Assembly (NCBI GenBank): GCA_963847595.1
Contig: CAWKAJ010000002.1
Span: 1,054,001-1,118,000 of the forward strand
Source of the DNA: JACWAE01 sp963847595
Lineage (GTDB): Bacteria; Chloroflexota; Dehalococcoidia; SZUA-161
DNA length: 64,000 bases
Direction: 5' to 3'
In this document: positions 52,932-60,987 of the stretch, piece by piece
Layout: each line of letters opens with the position of its first letter
Numbering within the stretch: the first letter of the stretch is position 1
Notes under the pieces: model-generated
What the model was told of the DNA's origin: nothing
Database searches by the model: none
Seen by the model: the letters and a program-made list of their open reading frames with translations, nothing else
Program-made: the position numbers and the translations under genes

Positions 52932-54284
52932 ATGGCACTGACAGGTATTCAAATCTACAAGTTCCTGCCCAAAACGAACTGCAAGGAATGCGGCCAGCCT
53001 ACTTGTCTGGCGTTTGCTATGAAGCTGGCGGCGAGTCAGGCCGATTTGTCAGCCTGCAAATATGTCAGCGACGAGGCTAAGAAGGCGCTGGAGGCTGCGT
53101 CCAAGCCGCCGATTCGCCTGGTAACCGTGGGCGCGGGAGATAAGAAGATCGAGGTGGGGAACGAGACGGTGATGTTCCGCCACGAGAAGACCTTTTTCCA
53201 TCGCCCCGGACTCGTGATAAGAGTTAAGGATTCCACCCCTGTCGAGAAAGTCAGCCAGACGGTAGAAGAGGTCAGCAAATATAAGGTAGACCGCGTCGGT
53301 TTGACATTCGGCATTGATGGGATCGCTATCCAGAATGATTCCGGAAACGCTGCTACCTTCGCCAAGTGCGTGGAGACGGTTGCTGCGAAGACCAACCTGC
53401 CTCTGGTACTGATGGCGACAGACCCGGCTGCCATGGGCGGAGCCCTGGATAAAGTAGCCAAGTCCAGGCCAGCCATCTACGCGGCAACCAAGGACAATTT
53501 CGACAAGATGATTGAGCTGGCTAAGAAATACGCCTGCCCCCTGGCCGTCCGAAGCTCCGACGGATTGAACGAGCTTGCGGAATTGACCGATAAGGCAGCG
53601 AAGGCCGGCGTGGAAGACCTCATCCTCGACCCCGGCGTTAGAGGCTTCGGGGACACGCTGGTCACCTTTACGCAAATGCGCAGGTTGGCCCTGAATAAGC
53701 GGTTTGAGCCGGTGGGCTATCCGCTAATATCCTTCCCCGGAGAGGGCGCAGCATCGCCCGATGAGGAAGCGATTTTGGCAGGGCAGCACATAGCCAAGTA
53801 CGGCGGCATCATTGTTATGGACCATTTCTCCCCTGCCACAGCTTATGCCCTGGTCACCCTGCGGCTCAATGTGTACACCGACCCGCAGAAGCCGATACAG
53901 ATGAAGCCAGGCCTATATCAAATCCTGGAGCCCAAGGCGACAAGCCCGCTCTGCGTGACCACAAACTTCTCGCTGACTTACTTCTCCATAGCCGGAGAGC
54001 TGGAGGCAGCGGGCTGGGCCTCATGGCTGCTGGTCTGCGATACAGAGGGACTCTCGGTGCTGACTGCCTGGTCGGCAGGCAAATTCGATGCCGATAAGAT
54101 CGCCAAGACAGTCAAGGGGCAGAATGCCGCGGAGAAGCTAAGCCACAAGAACCTGGTTATCCCCGGCGGCGTCGCTGTGCTGAGAGGCGAACTGGAAGAG
54201 GCGCTGCCCGAGTGGAAGATAATGGTGGGGCCGCGCGAGGCCATGGCTGTGGGAGGCTTCCTTAAGGAGCACTGGAAGACTTAG
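52932..54284 (+). CDS. acsC: Corrinoid iron-sulfur protein, large subunit (CFeSP gamma)
   Basis: 450 aa; GGAAAGGAGAG upstream. The N-terminal [4Fe-4S] set is C17-x2-C20-x4-C25 and C42 (NCKECGQPTC), used for reductive activation of the cobalt. A TIM barrel follows, then a C-terminal corrinoid-binding Rossmann-like domain (FSLTYFSIAGELEAAGW). Function as for acsD; together they form the methyl-carrying heterodimer. Full length for the family. Confidence 0.95.
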   Translation: MALTGIQIYKFLPKTNCKECGQPTCLAFAMKLAASQADLSACKYVSDEAKKALEAASKPPIRLVTVGAGDKKIEVGNETVMFRHEKTFFHRPGLVIRVKDSTPVEKVSQTVEEVSKYKVDRVGLTFGIDGIAIQNDSGNAATFAKCVETVAAKTNLPLVLMATDPAAMGGALDKVAKSRPAIYAATKDNFDKMIELAKKYACPLAVRSSDGLNELAELTDKAAKAGVEDLILDPGVRGFGDTLVTFTQMRRLALNKRFEPVGYPLISFPGEGAASPDEEAILAGQHIAKYGGIIVMDHFSPATAYALVTLRLNVYTDPQKPIQMKPGLYQILEPKATSPLCVTTNFSLTYFSIAGELEAAGWASWLLVCDTEGLSVLTAWSAGKFDADKIAKTVKGQNAAEKLSHKNLVIPGGVAVLRGELEEALPEWKIMVGPREAMAVGGFLKEHWKT

Positions 54285-54301
54285 CAGCAGGTTTGTGAGA
54301 G

Positions 54302-54338
54302 AAGGGGTAGATTGGGCTTATTAACCCTTCTACCCCTT
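54302..54338. terminator. Hairpin between acsC and cooC
   Basis: AAGGGGTAGA (54302-54311) pairs perfectly with TCTACCCCTT (54329-54338), with an inner GGG/CCC stem. Followed by TAACAGTTTAAG, not a T-run. Possible attenuator before the maturation gene. Confidence 0.55.
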
Positions 54339-54368
54339 TAACAGTTTAAGACCGCAAGCGATTAGAAG

Positions 54369-55127
54369 ATGACTACTACTATTGCTATCGCCGGCAAGGG
54401 CGGCAGCGGCAAGACTACTATCGCGGCCCTGCTCATCAAGCTCTTAACTGGAAAGGGTGCAGTGCTGGCTATCGATGCCGACCCGGCCACCAATCTCAAT
54501 CTGGCTCTGGGGCTGCCCCTGACCGACACGGTGGGCAAGGTCAGGGAGGAGATGGCAGCCAAGGTGAGGGCCAGGACTATGGAACCCGGACTGGCCAAGC
54601 AGGACTACCTCGACATAAAGATAAGCGAGGCACTGGTGGAGTCGCCACAAATAGACCTGCTGGCTATGGGGCGTCCCGAGGGAGCAGGGTGTTACTGCGC
54701 TGCCAACAACATGATTCGCACCTGCATCGACCGGCTGGGGAAAAACTACGACTACGTGGTAATCGATTGCGAAGCGGGCATGGAGCATATCAGCCGCCAG
54801 ACCACGCGGGACATAGATATCATGCTCCTGGTCTCGGACCTCACGGTGAGGGGCATCCTTACCGCTGCCAACATGCAGGCGCTGATCAAAGACCTGAGGA
54901 CTTATGTGGGGAAGATTCATCTCATAGTCAATCGCGCCTCAAGCCCTCTGCCACCCAAGATTGCCCAGACGATAGAGGAGTCCGGACTTAAAATTATCGG
55001 CACAATTCCGGAGGACGCTAAGATCAAGGAACTGGAGGCGACAGGGGCGCCGCTTATCGAGTTGCCGCCGGAGTCGTCGTTACAAAAAGGGGTTGCCGAG
55101 ATAGCCAGGAAACTGGGGCTGGTATAG
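54369..55127 (+). CDS. cooC: CooC/AcsF-type nickel-insertion ATPase
   Basis: 252 aa. Deviant Walker A GKGGSGKTT (residues 9-17) of the MinD/CooC family. C108-Y-C110 is the Cys-x-Cys metal site that distinguishes CooC/AcsF. It hydrolyses ATP to load nickel into CODH or acetyl-CoA synthase. In the absence of a CODH gene here it probably serves AcsB. The ATG has only a weak SD. Its last codons lie inside the left unit of a tandem duplication. Confidence 0.92.
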   Translation: MTTTIAIAGKGGSGKTTIAALLIKLLTGKGAVLAIDADPATNLNLALGLPLTDTVGKVREEMAAKVRARTMEPGLAKQDYLDIKISEALVESPQIDLLAMGRPEGAGCYCAANNMIRTCIDRLGKNYDYVVIDCEAGMEHISRQTTRDIDIMLLVSDLTVRGILTAANMQALIKDLRTYVGKIHLIVNRASSPLPPKIAQTIEESGLKIIGTIPEDAKIKELEATGAPLIELPPESSLQKGVAEIARKLGLV

Positions 55128-55460
55128 GAGTTGTAAGAAAATAGATAAATCCCCCTGGCCCCCTTTACGAAAGGGGGGATTAGATGGTGTCTGAGACAGC
55201 TTGGAGACTAGGGCTGGGATAAAGTACGAGGGATTCACCCTCACCTAGCCTCTCCCGTCAAGGGAGAGGGATTTTAAAGTGAGAGGTAGCTAACTTAAGC
55301 TGGTATAGGAGTTGTAAGAAAATAGATAAATCCCCCTGGCCCCCTTTACAAAAGGGGGGATTAGATGGTGTCTGAGACAGCTTGGAGACTAGGGCTGGGA
55401 TAAAGTACGAGGGATTCACCCTCACCTAGCCTCTCCCGTCAAGGGAGAGGGATTTTAAAG
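55118..55460. repeat. 162-bp tandem duplication behind cooC
   Basis: Unit 1 (55118-55279) and unit 2 (55299-55460), 181 bp apart, differ at one base (TTTACGAAA against TTTACAAAA). Each starts with GCTGGTATAG, the last codons and stop of cooC, and holds an AATCCCCC...GGGGGGATT element and the hairpin CCTCTCCC-GTCAA-GGGAGAGG. The extra copy lengthens the cooC-acsE gap to 388 bp. Confidence 0.9.
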
Positions 55461-55515
55461 AAAAAGCGGGGCTTTTGACCCAGAGCTTCGAAAACATGAA
55501 TAAGGAGGGAATTAG

Positions 55516-56442
55516 ATGAAGCTAATCGCCATCGGTGAGTGCATCCATATTATCTCGAAGGATGTAAAAGCGGCAGTCGAACAACGCGATAAAGCATATA
55601 TCCAGCACCTGGCGAAACTCCAGGCAGAGAAGGGAGCTGATTACCTCGACCTCAATATCGGCCCTCAGAAGAAGGCGGGACACGAGGTCATGCCCTGGAT
55701 GGTGCAGACTATTCAGGAGGTCTCTCATCTGCCCCTCTCTCTGGACACCTCCAACGCCGCTGCCATAGAGGCAGGGCTGAAGGTTTGCAAGAAGAAGGCG
55801 CTGATCAACAGCACCGACGCCACAGAAGAACGCTTAAGCGCAATGATGCCTCTGGCAGCTAAATATAACGCCAATATCATCGCCCTCACCCTGGCCAAAG
55901 GCGGCATCCCTACCACCGCCGACGCCCGCGTCGAACTAGCCACCGAGCGCACCTTCACCGCAGCCGCAAAGTACGGCGTGCCTATCGAGAACATCTGGCT
56001 CGACCCCCTGGTGTTAACAGTGAACGGCAACCAGGACCAGGCGCAGCAGACGATAAATGCGGTGCGATTCTTTAAACAACTGGCGGACCCGCCACCCAAG
56101 ACCACCTGCGGGCTGTCCAATGTGTCCAACACTTGTCCCGCTGAGGGGCGCCACCTGCTCAACCGAGTCTTCATGGTAATGATGGCCGGCGCTGGCCTGG
56201 ACTCTGCAATCCTCGACCCTCTGGACAAAGAGACCATGGAGGCGATACGCATCATCGACACCAGGGATACCTCCACGCCGAAGGGCAAGCTCTATGTGGG
56301 GCTTTACGATGCGTATGTAGCCATGGAGCAGTACGATATCAGCCAGGTGGACATGAGCGACCCTGAGCTAAAGGATATAGCCAAGACCATCAATATTTTG
56401 CAGAACAAGACGCTCTATGCCCACGGGTATCTGAGGCTGTAA
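55516..56442 (+). CDS. acsE: Methyltetrahydrofolate:corrinoid protein methyltransferase
   Basis: 308 aa; AAGGAGGGAATTAG precedes the ATG. Pterin-binding TIM barrel with YLDLNIGPQKKAG, LSLDTSNAAAIEAG, INSTDATEERL and ENIWLDPLVLTVNG. It moves the methyl group of methyl-THF to the corrinoid protein AcsCD. Slightly longer than the classical AcsE (about 262), with an extended C terminus, so a related MtrH-like specificity cannot be excluded. Its stop is three bases from the convergent mutL stop. Confidence 0.9.
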   Translation: MKLIAIGECIHIISKDVKAAVEQRDKAYIQHLAKLQAEKGADYLDLNIGPQKKAGHEVMPWMVQTIQEVSHLPLSLDTSNAAAIEAGLKVCKKKALINSTDATEERLSAMMPLAAKYNANIIALTLAKGGIPTTADARVELATERTFTAAAKYGVPIENIWLDPLVLTVNGNQDQAQQTINAVRFFKQLADPPPKTTCGLSNVSNTCPAEGRHLLNRVFMVMMAGAGLDSAILDPLDKETMEAIRIIDTRDTSTPKGKLYVGLYDAYVAMEQYDISQVDMSDPELKDIAKTINILQNKTLYAHGYLRL

Positions 56443-56445
56443 AGG

Positions 56446-58164
56446 CTATCTTCTGCCGAAGTTCTTCTCAAGCTGAGAGGAGCTGAGGTGGATCATAGTC
56501 GGCCTGCCGTGCGGACAGGTGCGGGGTTGAGATGCCTGCTCCAGTTGCCTTATTAAATCCCGCATCTCCTCGTGGCTCAATGCCTGCCCTGCCCGCACCG
56601 CGCCATGACAGGCCAAAGAGATAGCTATCTCCTCACGACGGTCTCCCTTTTCACCTTCCGCCAGAAAATCCAGCACCTCGACCAGCGACTGCGCCACGTT
56701 CTTCCCCTGGAGCAGAGCGGGCACTGACCTCACCAGGTAGGTTCTCTCCCCGAAGTGCTCTATGCCGAAGCCATACTCGGAGAGGGCTTCAGCCTGGGAT
56801 TCCAGCAGCTCCTGCTGGCGCACCGTGAGCTCCACCGGCACAGGCTGGAGCAGCCCCTGAATCTCGACGGCTCTACGTGAACGCTCGTTGCGGATTTTTT
56901 CGAAAAGGACGCGCTCATGCGCGGCATGCTGGTCTATGAGGTACATGCCATCAGGCCCCTCGGCGATGACATAGGTGTTGGCCATCTGGCCCACGATGCG
57001 GAGAATGGGCAAGGATTTGGCGACGGGCTCGGCGCTGTGGGGTGTGGGGGCGAGGGGGGCTCTGGTTACTGCTTCTTCGGGCCTGGCAGCGAAAGTGGGT
57101 AGACGTTCTGCAGGCGAAGCTGATACTGGTTGGGGTTGAGGCAAGGTATCGAGCGTAGGCATGGAAGCCTGGATAGCAAGGGTCTCTCTGACCGCCTTGT
57201 GTATGGCTGAGAAAACATCGCGCTCGTTGCGGAACCTGACCTCGCTCTTGGTAGGATGGACATTGACATCTAAATCTTGAGGAGGCAGCGAGATATTGAT
57301 CACAGCTACGGGGTGCCTGCCCACCATGAGCAGGCCCTGGTAGGCCTCCTCGAGGGCATAAGCGAGCATGCGGTTCTGCACCCGGCGCCGGTTGACGAAG
57401 AAGCTCAGGTAGCTGCGGCTGGCGCGGGTAAGGGTGATAGGGCTGACGAAGCCGGTGACTCCAGGCAGCAGAGGGTCAGCGCCCTCTCTAGTCTCTATCT
57501 GGAGCATGGCTTTGGCGACATCGAGGCCGTAGACTGCGCCCAGCACCTCTCTGAGACTGCCGCTGCCTGTGGAGCGGAAGGTGGTGCGGCCGTCTATGAG
57601 CAGAGTAAACCTCACTTCGGGGAAGGCGAGGCTGTACTGTGCCACCAGGTTGCCGATGTGGCCGTTCTCGGTGGCAGTGGACTTGAGGAACTTGAGGCGG
57701 GCGGGGACGTTGCGGAACAGGTTGCGCACGGTGACCGTGGTGCCGATGGGGCAGCCGCGCTTGGCTTTCTCTAAAATAGCGCCATCTTTTATGTTAACAA
57801 AGACGCCCGACAGCTCGTCCCTGCTGCGGGTGACCATGGTGACCTCGGAGACGGCGGCGATGGAGGGCAGGGCCTCGCCCCTGAAGCCGAGGCTGGAGAT
57901 GCCCTCGAGGTCGTCGGCGGTAGCGACCTTGCTGGTAGCGAAGCGCTCGAAGGCCAGGTCGACCTCCTCGGGAGGTATGCCCGCGCCGTTATCCACCACC
58001 CGGATGAGGCGCACGCCGCCGCCCTGCACCTCGATGGCAATCTGGGTGGCGCCGGCGTCCAGCGAGTTCTCCAGCAGCTCTTTGACCACCGAGGCCGGTC
58101 TCTCCACCACTTCGCCGGCGGCGATTTTCGAAGCTACGTCAGGGGATAGGATACGAATGGGCAT
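56446..58164 (-). CDS. mutL: DNA mismatch repair protein MutL
   Basis: 572 aa. GHKL ATPase motifs ELLENSLDAGAT, VDNGAGIP and GFRGEAL at the N terminus. The C-terminal domain has the endonuclease metal motif DQHAAHERVLFE, with ACHGAV and CPHGRPT zinc motifs, so this is the nicking type. A short Pro/Ala linker (about 325-380). No mutS in the window. The HEPN-like gene ends 30 bases before its start and is likely on the same transcript. Confidence 0.96.
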   Translation of the reverse strand: MPIRILSPDVASKIAAGEVVERPASVVKELLENSLDAGATQIAIEVQGGGVRLIRVVDNGAGIPPEEVDLAFERFATSKVATADDLEGISSLGFRGEALPSIAAVSEVTMVTRSRDELSGVFVNIKDGAILEKAKRGCPIGTTVTVRNLFRNVPARLKFLKSTATENGHIGNLVAQYSLAFPEVRFTLLIDGRTTFRSTGSGSLREVLGAVYGLDVAKAMLQIETREGADPLLPGVTGFVSPITLTRASRSYLSFFVNRRRVQNRMLAYALEEAYQGLLMVGRHPVAVINISLPPQDLDVNVHPTKSEVRFRNERDVFSAIHKAVRETLAIQASMPTLDTLPQPQPVSASPAERLPTFAARPEEAVTRAPLAPTPHSAEPVAKSLPILRIVGQMANTYVIAEGPDGMYLIDQHAAHERVLFEKIRNERSRRAVEIQGLLQPVPVELTVRQQELLESQAEALSEYGFGIEHFGERTYLVRSVPALLQGKNVAQSLVEVLDFLAEGEKGDRREEIAISLACHGAVRAGQALSHEEMRDLIRQLEQASQPRTCPHGRPTMIHLSSSQLEKNFGRR

Positions 58165-58194
58165 AAGTCTGATGTCTTCCTTTTCCGACAGTTG

Positions 58195-59310
58195 CTACCT
58201 GGCTTGCTGTTCCCATGTCTCTACCGGTCTTAACGCATTACCCGGATTACCCTGTGGAAACCTGAAGCTAGGACCTGAAAGTAAACCCGCAATGACCTCC
58301 AATAATCTTGAAAGTTTAGTGCTAGCGTTTTCCAAAGGATTCAAACCTTCATGTATCACCTTATTTCTAATCTCAATCGCTTCCAAAGAATCTTTCAGTT
58401 TTTCAAGAGGGATCTCTTTTCTTCCAATTGCTATAGCGATTAATTGGGAACGTAGAGGTAAATTCCAGAATGATTTCATGTCCTCAGAAAGACGAGCCTC
58501 AGTTTGCAAGTTACTGCGGACGAAATCACCAAGGGAGAGTTCGAGTGCAGAGACCCCTTCGATGAAGGCATATTTAAGATTACCTCCATCGAGCAATTGA
58601 TGAGCACGAGCAAGAATAGAAGCTGCACCTGAGGGCTTGTATCCCTCCCGAATCACCCGTGCAATTTCTCCCCAATCTTCTTTAGAAATAAATTCGCGAA
58701 AACTTTTGTCACTTTGAATTACAACTACAATACCTGCACTCGGCTCTTTATCAGCAATGAAATCAGTCCAAGTACCACCCTCATCAAGACTCCATTTCAT
58801 GTTGAGAACAAAACGACAGTAACCACCAACTGACCTTTGGCGCGAATCCCATCCTTCGAACTCGGGCACCCAGTATTGCCCATAATTTGTGCGAATGATG
58901 TTGATAAGGTTGCTTACAGGAGGACAAATCAACTTTATCGCTTTCTTTCCTAAAGCTTTGTAGACGTCATCGCCGCTTTTATTCTCTCGCAAAGGCACTA
59001 GTTCTTCCTCTGAAATCTCATGAATCCCCAACAACCCCATAAGAGGGCCTGCATCAAGAACTGCTTGCTTAGGCACAATCCCAGGATCAACCTCTCGACG
59101 CTTACGATCGTATCTAATAAGACCTCCATCTACAAATCCCCGTCGCTCAAACCATACCTTGAGGATAGCATTTGAGTCGCTAGTATCCAAAACAATGGCA
59201 TCCTTCTCACCATCAGGAAGCCATCTGTGAAATTGTGGGCCGTGGTGCCCGAAGTGAGAAGAGCTCATCTCATCCAAATCAATAGCAAACTTCAGCAATA
59301 GTTTTGGCAT
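58195..59310 (-). CDS. Hypothetical protein with C-terminal HEPN-like motif
   Basis: 371 aa; GAGGTGACCT before the ATG. The N-terminal 250 residues are not recognised (FHRWLPDGEKDAIVLDTSDS, IRTNYGQYWVPEFEGW). The C-terminal 120 residues are helical, with SALELSLGDFVRSN and IEIRNKVIHEG; R315 and H320 give the R-x4-H motif of HEPN ribonucleases and the preceding Asn is common. HEPN domains occur in antiphage and toxin systems. Visibly richer in A+T than mutL, so possibly acquired. Shares a transcript with mutL. Confidence 0.72.
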   Translation of the reverse strand: MPKLLLKFAIDLDEMSSSHFGHHGPQFHRWLPDGEKDAIVLDTSDSNAILKVWFERRGFVDGGLIRYDRKRREVDPGIVPKQAVLDAGPLMGLLGIHEISEEELVPLRENKSGDDVYKALGKKAIKLICPPVSNLINIIRTNYGQYWVPEFEGWDSRQRSVGGYCRFVLNMKWSLDEGGTWTDFIADKEPSAGIVVVIQSDKSFREFISKEDWGEIARVIREGYKPSGAASILARAHQLLDGGNLKYAFIEGVSALELSLGDFVRSNLQTEARLSEDMKSFWNLPLRSQLIAIAIGRKEIPLEKLKDSLEAIEIRNKVIHEGLNPLENASTKLSRLLEVIAGLLSGPSFRFPQGNPGNALRPVETWEQQAR

Positions 59311-59398
59311 AGGTCACCTCAAAATGTTCATAATAGGAGATATGAAACCTTCTCCTATTTTTAGATCGTCACCCTAACGACCAACATTGAACAGTAGT

Positions 59399-59427
59399 AT
59401 AACAGAACCCAGCATTAACAGTGTCAA
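59399..59427 (-). promoter_or_regulatory. Promoter of the HEPN-like gene and mutL
   Basis: On the minus strand TTGACA (complement of 59422-59427), 17 bp, TGTTAT (complement of 59399-59404). The leader of about 80 bases contains the 8-bp hairpin at 59332-59358, which would fold just before the ribosome site. Confidence 0.55.
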
Positions 59428-59537
59428 GCATAGGGCAGCGGCTCTGTCCGCTGCCTAGAAAGGTTGGTGGCAGAGTACCGACCCTATGATTTGCGAATCA
59501 ACAGATAATGACATTCACAGCGCAATATGTCCCGTAG

Positions 59538-59595
59538 GGGCGAACCCATGTGTTCGCCCTTAAACAAGATTTTGGGCAGACACGTGGGTCTGCCC
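59538..59595. repeat. Two adjacent palindromes (variable-core family)
   Basis: GGGCGAAC-ccatgt-GTTCGCCC (59538-59559) and GGGCAGAC...GTCTGCCC (59574-59595), both flanked by GTAGG or CCTAC sequences. Confidence 0.7.
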
Positions 59596-59654
59596 CTACA
59601 TCGCTCCAACAACGTCATCAAATTATTTCGTGCCAGCACTCGCCGCAATTATGG

Positions 59655-59682
59655 GTAGGGGCACGGTGCACCGTGCCCCTAC
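59655..59682. repeat. 28-bp perfect palindrome (variable-core family)
   Basis: GTAGGGGC/GCCCCTAC arms, core ACGGTGCACCGT. The same core recurs at 60307-60338. Confidence 0.85.
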
Positions 59683-59720
59683 GTCAATACGGAGGTATAC
59701 CTATCTTATCAACTATCTCG

Positions 59721-60137
59721 CTATAGCTTGAGGGTCCCTTTGAAGTAGGTGTCCCTGACGCTTTGGGCCTTGGTTTTGGCCCAGGTTTCCACGCCCATTT
59801 TCTTCATCAAACACAGGTTGAAAACCTTGACATTGTGCGGCCTCTGGGCTGCTTTATCCGCATAGGGATGCAGGTGGTCGCAGGGAAAGTCAGCACACTC
59901 AAAGCAGAAATCTATACCCTTTTTAGAGATGCATTTGTAGACGTTGCAGGGCTCGGTCATATTGAGGAAAGCTATGGTGCCTTTTTCCTTGCGACAGCCG
60001 CGGCATGCTGCCTTTTCCAGGGGAATGCCTGCTTTCTCGGAGATCGTCTTCCTCATTTCGCTGTTCTCGCTAGCCAAATACAGAGTACAATTAAAACAAT
60101 CGATGCCACACGGCGACGTCATCTGTTTGTAGTCCAT
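59721..60137 (-). CDS. DUF3795 Cys-rich protein
   Basis: 138 aa from the ATG at 60137 (GAAAGGGGG upstream). SPCGIDCFNCTLYL, AACRGCRKEKG, CNVYKCISKKG and IDFCFECADFPC hold eleven Cys in the DUF3795 order, probably a zinc or iron-sulfur protein of anaerobes. Function unknown. A second member lies upstream on the same strand. Confidence 0.82.
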   Translation of the reverse strand: MDYKQMTSPCGIDCFNCTLYLASENSEMRKTISEKAGIPLEKAACRGCRKEKGTIAFLNMTEPCNVYKCISKKGIDFCFECADFPCDHLHPYADKAAQRPHNVKVFNLCLMKKMGVETWAKTKAQSVRDTYFKGTLKL

Positions 60138-60221
60138 GAGACCCCCTTTCATTTTCTATTGTAACACCTTTGTTCAAAGCCTGTGTAACATCGGTGACAG
60201 AGCACCGACCTATGTTAATCA

Positions 60222-60255
60222 AACGTAGGGGCACAAAATTTTGTGCCCCTACGTT
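60222..60255. repeat. 34-bp perfect palindrome (variable-core family)
   Basis: AACGTAGGGGC arms around ACAAAATTTTGT; all bases pair. Confidence 0.85.
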
Positions 60256-60306
60256 ACTCCGATCATCGCCTTCAAATTATTTCAATACCAGCGCCTGTGC
60301 AAATAC

Positions 60307-60338
60307 AGGTAGGGGCACGGTGCACCGTGCCCCTACCT
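60307..60338. repeat. 32-bp perfect palindrome (variable-core family)
   Basis: AGGTAGGGGC arms around ACGGTGCACCGT. Linked to the palindrome at 60222 by a 51-base linker also present at 59.60 and 62.05 kb. Confidence 0.85.
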
Positions 60339-60389
60339 AAACCCCACAGTACAAGCCGCAGTAGGCAATCAAGTCTCTATTATTTGCCA

Positions 60390-60983
60390 TCATGCCCCCT
60401 TCTTTCTCAGTTTAAGCTCGACTCCTTCTTTTGCTGCGAAGCCTTCGAGAAATTCTCTGAGGATTTTAGCTTTCGTTTTCACGTCGTCCGACTTGACCTT
60501 ATCCGCTTTCATTTTGCGCTCGGTCTCGTTTAACGCGGCCTCCAGGGCTGGTATTGAAAGCAGAGCCGCAGCCAGGCAGTAGAAGCCCTTGGACCTGCCA
60601 TCATTGTATTTATCGAGCATTTTCTCCAGCAGTTTAATTCGCCTCGCCTGTTGCTCCAGGAACTTCTCCAGGCCATGTTCTTTCATGAAATCCAGATTTG
60701 GTTTTATCTTGCGGTGAATCACAACCGAGTCTTCCTGCCCCCATTTGTCCAGCCAGGAGGCAAATCTGGAGCAGGGGAACTCGTTGCACTGTGCACAGAC
60801 CTCGAGTCCTTTCTTCTTCACGCAGCAGGTAATAGTGCCGCAGCCGGGACTTACATCGAAGAAGCCAGGCCCGCAGCAGCCGGGACATCTCGAAGGGCCT
60901 GCAGAGTAATACCTGGGGCACAGCCCGCAATCTATGCCGCAGCAGCCTATAGTGGGATAGGTCTTGACTGGTTTATCGCTCAT
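60390..60983 (-). CDS. DUF3795 Cys-rich protein with helical tail
   Basis: 197 aa. Cys-rich N terminus (TIGCCGIDCGLCPRYY, CPGCCGPGFF, CAQCNEFPCSRF), then a charged helical tail (about 95-197) with LEKMLDKYNDGRSKG and a Lys-rich end. Probably binds metal; the tail may contact a partner. It starts four bases after the PP-loop gene stop, so they are cotranscribed. Confidence 0.82.
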   Translation of the reverse strand: MSDKPVKTYPTIGCCGIDCGLCPRYYSAGPSRCPGCCGPGFFDVSPGCGTITCCVKKKGLEVCAQCNEFPCSRFASWLDKWGQEDSVVIHRKIKPNLDFMKEHGLEKFLEQQARRIKLLEKMLDKYNDGRSKGFYCLAAALLSIPALEAALNETERKMKADKVKSDDVKTKAKILREFLEGFAAKEGVELKLRKKGA

Positions 60984-60987
60984 TTCT

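Larger units (their letters stand above)
59311..59720. other. Intergenic region with promoter, hairpin and palindromes
   Basis: 410 bp. Next to the HEPN gene it has a leader hairpin, ATAGGAGA/TCTCCTAT (59332-59358), and a minus promoter (59399-59427). Further right are three variable-core palindromes (59538-59682). No gene. Confidence 0.6.
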
